DNA from: Herpomyces periplanetae
Taxonomy: Eukaryota > Ascomycota > Laboulbeniomycetes > Herpomycetales > Herpomycetaceae
Length of the DNA: 64,000 bases
Direction: 5' to 3'
Assembly: GCA_009733715.1 (NCBI GenBank)
Contig: WMKJ01000019.1
Coordinates: forward strand, 1-64,000
Shown here: positions 1 to 9,755 of the stretch, piece by piece
Numbering within the stretch: position 1 is the stretch's first letter
Layout: every line of letters starts with the position of its first letter
Position numbers and translations under genes: made by a program
Notes under the pieces: generated by a model
What the model was told of the DNA's origin: nothing
What the model saw: only the letters and a program-made list of their open reading frames with translations
Databases searched by the model: none

Positions 1-39
1 CTTTTCCAAACTCTCAATTACCTTTACACCAAGCTATCA
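1..39. repeat. Left arm of a 39-bp perfect inverted repeat, cut by the window edge
   Basis: Bases 1-39 are the exact reverse complement of 1108-1146. The match stops at base 40 on the inner side; on the outer side it may continue beyond the window. This arm overlaps the last codons and stop of the small secreted-protein ORF at 24-302. Confidence 0.85.
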
Positions 40-302
40 ACCGTCATGAGAGGCACAATTGAAGTTGAAGTACCCAGTTGTACGCTGGCAGCTTCTATAC
101 TCTGCCAAACGCTATCCGTTAAACTACCCATGGAGGATTTGGGCATAGCAGCAACTCCATCGGCAATCATTGAATTGTCACACGGCTCAGGATCTGGCTC
201 AGCTACACGAATCCCCAATGGCTTTGCGTGAGTGGTATTCACCATAGCCATTAGCAGACTGGCAGCCGCTACAATAGACGTGCCTGCGAGAGAGTTCCTC
301 AT
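24..302 (-). CDS. Small putative secreted protein (92 aa), orphan
   Basis: I do not recognise a family. The ORF starts with ATG at 302 and encodes a typical signal peptide: a short Arg/Asn start, a hydrophobic core rich in Ala, Val, Leu and Met around residues 8-22, and a likely cleavage after THA near residue 26. The mature part is short, Ser/Ala/Met/Asp-rich and has a single Cys. The ORF ends with TAA at 24-26, but potential donor sites (GTGTAA, GTAATT) lie around the stop, so a further exon to the left of the window is possible. It is separated from the next recognisable gene by about 3.6 kb. The signal peptide is the only support, so the call is tentative. Confidence 0.4.
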   Translation of the reverse strand: MRNSLAGTSIVAAASLLMAMVNTTHAKPLGIRVAEPDPEPCDNSMIADGVAAMPKSSMGSLTDSVWQSIEAASVQLGTSTSIVPLMTVDSLV

Positions 303-3300
303 TTTTGATAATATGGATTATCAGAATACTCTCCTTTGACGGGCAGTAGATATATCCTCAGTATTCGCACTTAATCGCACGTTGGACCTACTAAAACCGA
401 TGTGATAAGGCCAAGTCAGTTTATTGTTAATCGTATGGAATTGCATAATAATTGAGTAAAATCAATTGAAATTTATAAAGCAATACTCTGTCAAACGATT
501 GTTTAAAATGAATGTTAATACGTACGTTTCGCTTTTTCGATATGAACTTGTAAAAAAGGTATTGACAACAACTTATGAGAAAATTTAGAGGAAGTTTATA
601 GCGGAGACACTCTGACAAAAGGGAGAGTGATATGAGCGAAGAGAAACAGTTGATGTGGTGAAGATGGAATTTGAACGGAGATCAAGGACAATTTTATACT
701 TGAAAATTTTGATGCAATTGATGGTTTTGCTTAGTTCTCAGTACAGCAGTTGACTATCAACCAATGGGTTAACGATAACTCAAACATTAGGATCAAGGCA
801 CAGACGATGGATTGTTAGCGTAGCACTCCGAGATTTGCAACCAAGTACTCGGTGTAATTCTGACGAGAGGCATTAATTTGTTGTACAGATGATATCGCGA
901 AACGCCGGACATGGTGCTTTTGGTGTGAGATTTTAGGTAACGTGGCTGTCCAGCCGAAGGCTACGAAGGAAAGGCAGAAGAGGAAGAGGAGGTCTTTTCT
1001 TAGAGTAACATTTTGTAACTTGCAATTGTAGCGGTTACTTGATTGCAAAGAAAGGTGTACGTGTGGTTGGCCAGACTCGGCCAGTGGAATTGGAAAGGCT
1101 GGAACTGTGATAGCTTGGTGTAAAGGTAATTGAGAGTTTGGAAAAGTCGATGGATGGGTAGGTCAATTCCTGGAAAATTGAACGGGTAAATCAGTTTGGC
1201 TACTTTAGAAAGGAAAGTTGCTCAGGATGAGAGAACGCTTGATGATTCTTTGTTCACGAGTGTATAAGCTTGCTAAGAGGTGGTCAATGTGAAAATATCT
1301 AGCGTGGAAAAGTTGAAAGAAGGGAAATTTTCGCAAAATGATCCTTACTAGAAATGAACACGAACACGAGTACGAGGGATGGTAAAGGTCAAATGTGATC
1401 GTGATCGTGTTGGCACCTACAAGTTAGGAAATAAGAGGCAAAGTGCAAAGATAATTTCTTTGATCAATGTTAGGAAGGGTACAAATTTTATGGGTCTGAT
1501 CAAAACACTTGTTTAAACTTCTATATTCCACGAAAACTCCGAATGGGAGTATGAACAACAAATGAGATTAACGATACAATATCTATGCAAGAAGACAACA
1601 TTGCGGTATAGTCTTTACTTTGCTTAACTTTGGAAAGTAATAGTATGGAATTTGAACGTATTTGCTTTACAAGTGGATACGAATAGGAAAGTAAAACAAT
1701 TGAGTTGATACCTCGGTCCTTGGAGTAATGTAAGTTTAGTGTGTACAGATTTGGTTACGGTATCCTCATCATTGGTTGCATCTTGACTTGAAATTTACCT
1801 TCAATTTGACAGCCGGTACGATCTCGGGGACTCCGATGTCCACTGATAATTGGGTGTGGTATTGATTACGATCATTTTGTGTACAAAGTATAGCCTGAAA
1901 TGTAAATTTTGTGATAGTACCTAAACTATAAAAGATGGGTTTTTGTACATAGAGGCTGCTAGCACACGCTGATGCATGAAAACGGTCTGGGGCGAACATG
2001 GGTGGGTTTGATTTTAGGCGTTACTTTGCTGCAAATCATAGGATGAAAGAATGGAACAATGGGCTTGGTTATCAGATCTGGTTTACAGTAATATTACTGA
2101 CGATCATATCTCGGATTCTTCGAGGATAGAAATTGAGGGGTTAGTAATTTTGGTGGTTGATTCGTTCAGCCCGGGGACTAAGATTCAGGCTACAGTTATG
2201 AATGGCTTACCTGTCGAATTGTTCTGAAGAGTGTTGGGTTTACTCGAGGATTGATATCATGGATGATGATTATATCGTGTTTTACTCTTGAGCGCAATAG
2301 TATAGGAACGGCTGGAAATTGAAGTTAACGAATGGTTTGCCTGTAGAGGGGTAAAACATTTGATGATTTGAGGCGAAATTAATGCATTGTATACGGATAA
2401 TGTGATAAGAAATATTGCAGAAAGTAAATGGATGGGTTGACAATGTAGATTCTAGAGCACAATCGGTTCTTAAACCCAAAATATTATTTTGCATACACAT
2501 GGAGGTATGATGGTTAAGACAGTGACGTATGTATGTCAGGTAGTACGGATATGGACGAGGATCGGTTGAAAAGGGTGTAATGGTTAACGGGGAAGTGTAC
2601 GAGAATGCATACCGAGGAGTGACCTTATCCAAAACAAATGGCAAACAGGCTAGTTGGATCAATGCTTAAGTTTGTCGATGAAGTGTGGGGAAAAGGGTTG
2701 GACGAGGGAGAAGTTTGTATGGAAGGAAGAAAGATGAATAAAGAACTTTTGAGTATAGGGACGAGCGAATGTTTGGAAAAATATTATAAGACATGAGAAT
2801 TGATAGGGGGGTAAGGTGGGGAAAGGAAGTACGGAGTATGTTTAAGAGCAAACATTAAGTGAAGCAGGGTGGTAAGAATACAAAGTTTGGTGACAACCTG
2901 GGAAATGGGATAGGTATGACGACGAAAGCTAGTCAGGAGTCTAGGTGTCAGGCAAACCAGAGATTGATGGAATTAGAGTTGAAGGTTATATAGAGATCCT
3001 GGGTTCACAGGGATAAGGTATGTCAAGAGAAACGTCAAGATTGTTAAACTTACACACGAACATACGCATGGAGGCACGAAGACGTGGAAACCAGTTTGGT
3101 CAACGTGACACGGACCAGATTTGACCGTTTGCTCGTGACATGGTGAAATGGAGTGAGTGGTGGACATTACGAATGAACAAATTGTTAATAGGTTTTGGAG
3201 ATGTGTATTAACTTATTGAGCAAAGATTGGTCACTGTAGGGTGAAAATATTCATAAAGATATTAGGAATTGGAGGAAAGGTAAAAGAGAGATTTGGATGA

Positions 3301-3869
3301 AAAATTGAGGAGATGAGATAACAAGAGACAAATAAAAGCACTGAACAAGATAAAGACGAACGGATGAGATTAGAAAAATATTGAACATTGATCAAAGTCC
3401 AGCTCGTACGGGAAAAAAATCCCCGAAAAAATTGAAATGCAGCGACGAAAATGGAAAGAGTAGGACGGAGAAAAAGGAAAGAGCACGTCATGCAGAAAGA
3501 AAGAGGGCAGCACCAAACAGGGAGGAGCGAGGGAGACCATGCAAGGGACCGTAGGGCTGAATCGCCCGTCCAACGGCCAGTAACAACACCACTCGCCACA
3601 GTGTATAGCTCCCTCAGCCACATGTTGTCCATACCAGTTCCTCATCAGTTTTGGTTCATCCTAAGTAAACAAGTCCGTACCTGGGTTCGTGCGTTTCCTA
3701 CGGTTTAATCATTTGGCTTCTTCTCTCGTTATACCTTCTGGTTATCTTTGGATTACACTTGTTCTATTTAGCGCTGTGGTTCTGTCTTTAAGTCAGCCAC
3801 GTCTGCTCATTGTTTGCCTTTTTCTTTAATACGGCTTCTTTGATTTAACTTACTTCCTACTCATCCGTC
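303..3869. other. Gene-poor interval of about 3.6 kb
   Basis: Only short overlapping ORFs are present, most with non-ATG starts and none with recognisable domains. The + strand is clearly purine-rich over about 600-3500. The right arm of the 39-bp inverted repeat lies here. The last 150 bp, T-rich on the + strand, should be the promoter and leader of the protease gene that follows. Confidence 0.6.
1108..1146. repeat. Right arm of the 39-bp perfect inverted repeat
   Basis: Exact reverse complement of bases 1-39, about 1.07 kb away. The sequence just left of this arm does not resemble the reverse complement of 40-120, so the homology has a sharp inner boundary. Confidence 0.85.
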
Positions 3870-3887
3870 ATGTTATGGCGCGACTAA
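3870..3887 (+). promoter_or_regulatory. Five-codon uORF overlapping the protease start
   Basis: ATG at 3870 opens a frame of five codons (MLWRD) that ends with TAA at 3885-3887. It overlaps the main ATG at 3875 in another frame. A scanning ribosome meets it first, so it could lower translation of the protease; this is inference. Confidence 0.4.
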
Positions 3888-6043
3888 ATTGTTTACCGAA
3901 TTCTCCTTCATCAGCTGAATCCGTTCACGCGACTCCAATACACTCCAAAAGCTTAAAAACGCAGGCGTACTCATCATCTTCTTCATCGACAACTTCAATA
4001 GCGAAACATCATGTGAACAAGACTAATGCAACAAGCCGCCCAACTCTCTCGAAACAACACAATTCAAGTCCGCGCTCTGTTTTATCGAGTACTGAATCGG
4101 AAAGTGATTTGGACGCATTCTTTCGACAACATTTCTCACGTCTAAAAGTTTCAGATCCAGAAAATGAAAAATTGTGCGATACAAAATCCACCCGGTTCGC
4201 CGTGGATGAGAGCTCTAGTCCATCCTTCTCAACCAGACAAACACCTCGTCGCAAAGCTAAAAGTCTAGCACAACGGCGCTTAGATTTACACGTACGTTCG
4301 TGGCAACTCTCTGTACAAACTATGTCCGAAGTCAGTCCACGGATCAACGATACTTATAATTCATCTAAACCTGCCAGAAATTTCATCGCGAGCAAAGAAG
4401 CAGTTAGAACGGATTCCCAAGTGGCACTGCAAAAACTGCAAAATTGGTCACTTGACAGTGAAAAGAATGATCAACCAAGAACTCGTACGGATGATTTAGC
4501 CCAAGCTCTAGATGCATTGAATCTCTCTGAACCGACCCCATGCGTGGACGCATGCTCTAAAAGATTAGTGAGAACATGTTTGTCACAGTCGTCTTCATCC
4601 TCTTCACCACATGAATCTGGTGGCGTGCAAGATAAATCTAATTGGGATTCGGAAGAATCGTGTTCGCAGGATTCGTGTTGGGACGAATTATTTCATACAA
4701 CCACGAGTCACCGGTCAAGTGATGGCTATAACAGTACCGTACGGACAATGCCATCGCCGAATAAGCATACAGTAACTATAGTGACACCAAAATCTCGACT
4801 TAAATCACCATCAAAACGACCGCCACGCATACCTTCACCTCCGTTTACATCGGCAATGCGAGATTCTCGTAAGAGTACATTTTGGTCGCCTACAACAGTA
4901 AATGCATGGAATGATACGCATTCGCCAGTTAAAAATTTGGATCACTGTCATATTGACGCTACAGACTTATCTGGAGATTCGCCTGTTGCAATCTCAACAC
5001 CCAAAAGTTCACGGAAATCCAAAGTATTGCGTACAGTAGCAACACCCAAAGGGAGGGGACGAAAAGACCAGCATGAAGAAGTTGTTACAAAATGTAAAAC
5101 TTTTAAGGTGAAGAAATACGAGCTTGCAGAACAGTGGTTCAAAGCATTTGACGCTCGGGTATGCTCAGGAAAAATCGAACAATTATCACGCGAAACGGGT
5201 GGAGTACGTTTCGACTGGTCCAAGAAGTTAAATACAACAGCGGGCCGAGCACGATGGCGTGGAGAATTGGTTAAGGATGATAAAGCACAGAGCGGATGGC
5301 GTGAGCGACATTACGCGTGCATTGAGTTAGCAGAAAAAGTAATTGATAACGAATATCGGCTGAAGAATGTGATAGCGCACGAATTTTGTCATTTGGCAAA
5401 TTTTATGATTAGTCGAATTCGCGATAATCCGCATGGTAAACAGTTTAAAATATGGGCGCGTAAATTAACAGAAGCGTTTACTGATGAAGAAATTCGTGTG
5501 ACGACCAAACATTCGTTCGCCATTAGTTATAAGTATGAATGGCAGTGTCAGGATTGTACACAGGTTTATCAGCGACATAGCAAATCGATTGATCCATTAC
5601 AACGACGATGTGGTGTGTGTCGTGGACTTTTAGTGCAAACTCGTCCTGCACCTCGTGGTTCAGGATCATTGCACATCCCTCAGAAGTCTGCATATCAAAT
5701 TTACGTACAACAGAATTATCAGACAGTTAAACGTGAATTAATGGCAACTGATGCAAAAGCCTCCGGTTCACATAAATCGTACGTATTTCGCGAGTTAGCC
5801 CAACGGTATCGAGCGCATAAATCAGCTTCGGGGGTGGAATGTCCACAGGATAAGGTTGAAGTTAACGGAGACGGCCCATCCCTAAACCTTTCGAGTTCAT
5901 CAAAGACGTTCCGTACAACTCGGAATGATAATTCGAGATGTTGTGGGTCAGTTTCGCCAAAAGAAAATGTGACAAGTAAGAATTTCTCATCGTGGGAAAC
6001 CGCTCTGGTAGACGGAATGATGAAGATAACGATTTTGGATTGA
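3875..6043 (+). CDS. SprT-like metalloprotease of the GCNA/ACRC type
   Basis: Protein of 722 aa from one exon. Residues 1 to about 400 are Ser-rich, disordered and contain many SP/TP sites. The SprT-like domain follows (about 415-550), with the zinc-protease motif HEFCH at 502-506 (His502, Glu503, His506). Next is a zinc ribbon with Cys pairs 558/561 and 579/582. The C-terminal part (about 605-655, starting near SAYQIYVQQNY) resembles an HMG box. This order (acidic or disordered tail, SprT, zinc ribbon, HMG) is that of animal germ cell nuclear acidic protein (GCNA/ACRC) and its fungal relatives, which like SPRTN are linked to repair of DNA-protein crosslinks in the nucleus. The catalytic residues are intact, so an active enzyme is expected. 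The gene converges on the complex I gene. The exact substrate is not shown by sequence. Confidence 0.88.
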   Translation: MARLNCLPNSPSSAESVHATPIHSKSLKTQAYSSSSSSTTSIAKHHVNKTNATSRPTLSKQHNSSPRSVLSSTESESDLDAFFRQHFSRLKVSDPENEKLCDTKSTRFAVDESSSPSFSTRQTPRRKAKSLAQRRLDLHVRSWQLSVQTMSEVSPRINDTYNSSKPARNFIASKEAVRTDSQVALQKLQNWSLDSEKNDQPRTRTDDLAQALDALNLSEPTPCVDACSKRLVRTCLSQSSSSSSPHESGGVQDKSNWDSEESCSQDSCWDELFHTTTSHRSSDGYNSTVRTMPSPNKHTVTIVTPKSRLKSPSKRPPRIPSPPFTSAMRDSRKSTFWSPTTVNAWNDTHSPVKNLDHCHIDATDLSGDSPVAISTPKSSRKSKVLRTVATPKGRGRKDQHEEVVTKCKTFKVKKYELAEQWFKAFDARVCSGKIEQLSRETGGVRFDWSKKLNTTAGRARWRGELVKDDKAQSGWRERHYACIELAEKVIDNEYRLKNVIAHEFCHLANFMISRIRDNPHGKQFKIWARKLTEAFTDEEIRVTTKHSFAISYKYEWQCQDCTQVYQRHSKSIDPLQRRCGVCRGLLVQTRPAPRGSGSLHIPQKSAYQIYVQQNYQTVKRELMATDAKASGSHKSYVFRELAQRYRAHKSASGVECPQDKVEVNGDGPSLNLSSSSKTFRTTRNDNSRCCGSVSPKENVTSKNFSSWETALVDGMMKITILD

Positions 6044-6284
6044 AAAGTTAGGGAAGACTAGTAGCGCAAATCCAGGTAACCAAAGTCAATTTAACGTGTA
6101 TTTAAGATTTGTATATACGCATGTGTTGGCTTAGGCGGGAAATAAGGACAATTAATTGATAGATGATTTAATGCGAATGGCACACAAACGACGAGTATAG
6201 TACGACAAGGAATATTGAAAATTTGGGAAGTTTGTCAAAATGATTTAACATGAGAAATTTGTAGAGGATAAGGGGTGTAACCTG

Positions 6285-7955
6285 TTAATGGAATGCTTCA
6301 CGATCGTCGACAACGTGAACGTATCGTTTAGCATCAAGAAGTTCCTTTTGTGTCATGGGAGGTAGATCGTAGGTAGTCCAACTGCGATAACCCAGTAAAT
6401 ACATGTAAGCGATAGAAGGAATGGAATCGGGTGTAACGTTTAAATCGGCAAAAGTCTTAGCATTAGAATCAATTCTTTGGTTTATAAACTGACGTTCGAT
6501 CGTATCACCACATCCAATTGGCCACCAGAGCAAGCGGTTAAGCAATTGGGCGGCAGGTTTCATGATTGATTTAGGCATGTTAATGCGTAAGCGTGGCCGG
6601 AGAGTTTCACGTTCGACAAGCTGAGCAAGGCTAGCAAGAGTATACTCTTCAGGACCATAAAGTTCATAAGTTTGAGATGCGGTAGAATCATCATTGATCA
6701 TACATTCTAAAGCTTTACCAACATCGATTACCTGCACGTAGTAGGGAGCGGGGAAATGGGTTAGCCAGAGTAGAGTAGTGAGGCTTGAAGTATGAACCTA
6801 CGTGAACTGGTCGTAAAGTATTTTTCATATTATTAACGGTAAAGACATAAGTTGTGCCAGCAAGTTTATTGAGTAACTTGTCCTCGTAACCAACCATAGG
6901 AGAAGGGCGCACGATAGTAGTTTCGGGAAAGATTTCACGAACAGCTTGTTCACCGAAGCCCTGTTAAATGAAATAAATCAGTGAGTAGATTCAGGACAGT
7001 TTTGGGCAAGATAAGGTAGCGTATACCTTAGTGCGATAAAATTCCGAAGTGGAATTGGGGTCAGCGTTGTAGGAAGAAATATGTATGAAGCGGTCAACAT
7101 CGTACTTGGCCACAGCTTTTGCTATGCGGGACGCTCCTTTAACGTGAACTTGCTGAAAGTCAAAATTTCTTTGAAAATGTCAACGTATCGCTTACAAACT
7201 GGATCAACATGCGACAATGAAGAAGGAATATAGGCGTACTTGGTGGGATAATCACGGCCAATAAGATTATAAACAGTGTCAGAATGACGGACACTCTCTT
7301 CAATTGATTGTGTATCGCGTAAATCGAATTCCTGATTAACGTTAACGGGGTGTATACAAATGAGTAATCCAAGGGTAAAGGTCAAGATACCATAAAAATG
7401 ATACGACCGAGATCACCACATATTTTAAGATGACGCTTGGTCATTTCATCACGATAAGGTACAATGACAGTACAGCCGGAGCAAGCTAATAGAGGTTAGT
7501 GTTAACGAGTGCAGGAGGTTGTAGTAGTTTTAGGATCGAAAAGGTGTATTGGCGAATAAAATGACATGCCTAAACGATTTACAATATATCGGCCTAGAAA
7601 TCCAGATGCGCCAAAGACAGTAACAGTGTGTCCTAGGGTGAAATATTATCAATTGAGCTTTGAGGAGTAATAAGGAAGTTGTGGATAAAAGAAGAGTGTG
7701 TTACCTCCGAGAGAAGATCTAATAGGAGTATGTATTAGCGAAAGAGTATTATAAAAGTTGAGGTAAGAAAAGATAAAGTTACCTGCCTCCGCCCATTTTA
7801 AATATGGGTTTACCCGTACGCAAGATTCTAACATCGTTGAAATCGTGATAAAAGGATCTGGAATAAAATGAAAAATAACGATATTGACAAAATGAACTTT
7901 TAGATGAAGGGATTATAGTGCGTAATACACGCGCATCGGTACATGAGGGTCGCAT
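6285..7955 (-). CDS. NADH:ubiquinone oxidoreductase 39/40-kDa subunit (NDUFA9/NUO40 type)
   Basis: Rebuilt from eight exons: 7783-7955, 7705-7718, 7570-7632, 7485-7391, 7331-7240, 7168-7027, 6960-6802, 6731-6285. They add up to 395 codons in one frame (394 aa). The start ATG at 7953-7955 gives an Arg/Ser-rich, mostly non-acidic mitochondrial presequence with an RYFS-like cleavage site. The mature part has the NAD(P)-binding Rossmann start TVFGASGFLGRYIV, then the blocks IVPYRDEMTKRHLK, SIEESVRHSDTVYNLIGRDY, YDVDRFIHISSYNA and TTIVRPSPMVGYEDK, all typical of this atypical-SDR accessory subunit of complex I in the mitochondrial inner membrane. Exon 2 is only 14 nt. Intron 3 appears to start with GC (GCATGT) and end with AG; the other introns are GT-AG. 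The promoter is shared with Rpn9 and holds two CACGTG sites. Confidence 0.92.
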
Positions 7956-8147
7956 ATCTCGCGATGGAGTAAATGCTTGCACCCGGCAAAGGAGTGAGAA
8001 TGAAAACAAATTAAAGAGATGAGAAGTGCTAAATGTATTCCAACAAGAGAAGAGTAATAAAGATGAACGAAAAGTTCGCGTGTTGTTTAAAAACCGCGAC
8101 AAGCGAAGCAAAATGCCGATGAAGCGGAGAAACGAAGGGCCGGTTAG

Positions 8148-8164
8148 CACGTGATGAGCACGTG
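8148..8164. promoter_or_regulatory. Paired CACGTG sites between complex I gene and RPN9
   Basis: CACGTG lies at 8148-8153 and at 8159-8164, 11 bp apart, so on the same DNA face. They lie about 195 bp upstream of the complex I ATG and about 180 bp upstream of the RPN9 ATG. CACGTG is the core of bHLH sites such as Cbf1. That both genes use it is inferred. Confidence 0.55.
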
Positions 8165-8342
8165 ACATGGACGTAGCGATAAATTTTCGTCGAAGTCGAA
8201 AAAAGACGAATTTTCTTGAAAAGTGGAAAAGAAGTTTGGAATAACACGAGGGTATAGACATTTGTTGCATTGGAAAATTGATTGTGAATTTTAAGTTGTA
8301 AATGAGCGCGTGATTAACATTGGGCCTTATACAAAGGGAGTT

Positions 8343-9644
8343 ATGTCGTCGTCCAAGGGCATTGAACCATCTTCAGCGAGTATAACAGAATTACTTGCAG
8401 ATGTTCGAGAAAATGCACCGGAAGAGTTACACGTTAACTTATTGGAGTTCGAGGACTTTTGGGAACGAAAATTATGGCACGAACTAACCATGTCACTATT
8501 AACAGTATTTAAAAATGCGGCATCAGCACCGTATCGGCTTAAGCTGTTTAATGGATTTGTGTGTGATTTTAAAAACAAGATTAGTGCAACGCGATTAATT
8601 GAGCTGGGATTTTATACTCAGGAAACAATTTCAAGTTAGTACTTCATGAGAGTAATGGAAAAGTTAATAATTGTGCGCTGACTACAGGAATTCAATATCA
8701 ATAATAGATCTTGACGAACGTTTAGAATTTGTTCAATCATTGGCCAAAGAAGTTGACAGCCCAAATACGCAAGAAGCTTTATTATATGCGTTGAACACTG
8801 TAGCTCAAACACAACTTCAAAAGGAAACATTACCAAAAGCGCGTGAGACATTGGACAAATGTCAAGAAATTATGGATTGTCAAGAATCCATTCAAAATGT
8901 GATTCGAGCGCTATTTTATAAGGTCAATGCAATGTATTACAAGGTTAGTGTGAATTGTCCTCTTCGAGACAGCATGACCACTGACATTATTATATTGTGT
9001 AGAGTGCGGAAGAGTTTACAAATTATTTTCGAACAACATTATTATACTTGGCTTGTATTGAATTGAACACAATTTCCGTTAATGATCAAAAGAAATGGGC
9101 ACACGATCTGTGCATATCAGCTTTAATCTCGGATCAGATATATAATTACGGTGAACTACTACTAAATCCAATTCTGGATTGTTTGAAAGATTCTCCCGAT
9201 TCATGGCTACGAGATTTAATTATCGCGTTTAACAAGGGTGACATACTATCGTACAATCAATTGTCTGTACATATTCGTAAGGATGAAACTCTGTCACCGC
9301 ATGAAGAATTTTTGAACCAGAAGATATCATTAGCGGCATTAATGGAAGCAGTGTTTCGAAGGCCGCCGCACAAACGGGCCATGACATTCGCAGCAATTGC
9401 AAAAGAGACTAATATTGAATATGATTCAATTGAACCCCTTATAATGAAAGCATTAAGTTTGGATCTCGTTCGGGGGAAGATTGATCAAGTTGACGAAATT
9501 GCTCGAATTCACTGGGTACAGCCAAAAGTTCTTGATATGCAGCAGATTGAAGCTATGCGACAACAGTTGAATGAATGGAATTCTAACATAAATCGGTTGG
9601 GAACATGGATTGAAGGACTTGGGAGGGACGTATGGACAACGTAA
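8343..9644 (+). CDS. RPN9: 26S proteasome regulatory subunit Rpn9 (PSMD13)
   Basis: Three exons, 8343-8634, 8708-8943 and 9003-9644, give 389 aa, close to the usual Rpn9 length. Introns are 73 bp (GTTAGT...AATAG) and 59 bp (GTTAGT...TGTAG). The N-terminal two thirds are helical repeats. The C-terminal PCI domain contains the family blocks FNYGELL-like (YNYGELLLNP), LMEAVFRRP, MTFAAIAKETNI, LVRGKIDQVD and the almost invariant WVQPKVLDMQQI. Rpn9 is a lid subunit of the 19S particle, needed for incorporation of Rpn10. ATG 8343 is chosen because the upstream in-frame codons contain no other ATG and alignment to the family begins here. The gene diverges from the complex I gene and converges on GAA1, with only 111 bp between stop codons. 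Confidence 0.93.
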
Positions 9645-9755
9645 TTTAGATAGATGGACGAAAAACAGAGCTGAGAGCGTGTACGCGATAACGGTTGTGC
9701 AAGAGCATATGCATATTAGAATCATTAAACGTGAAGATAATAAACTGAGATAAAT

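Noticed and set aside
815-1048. 77-aa reverse ORF with a hydrophobic stretch resembling a signal peptide
   Set aside because: No ATG start; the hydrophobic stretch comes from a purine-rich run on the other strand.
2282-2662. 126-aa reverse ORF
   Set aside because: Starts with TTG, no domain, lies in a skewed AT-rich interval; no splice partners found.
3231-3708. Overlapping ORFs on both strands near 3.2-3.7 kb
   Set aside because: No recognisable domain, mutually overlapping, low-complexity basic or Phe/Ser-rich products.
8029-8270. Longer N-terminus for the complex I subunit (ORFs starting near 8247-8270)
   Set aside because: These run through the paired CACGTG promoter sites; ATG 7955 gives a good presequence in frame without further introns.
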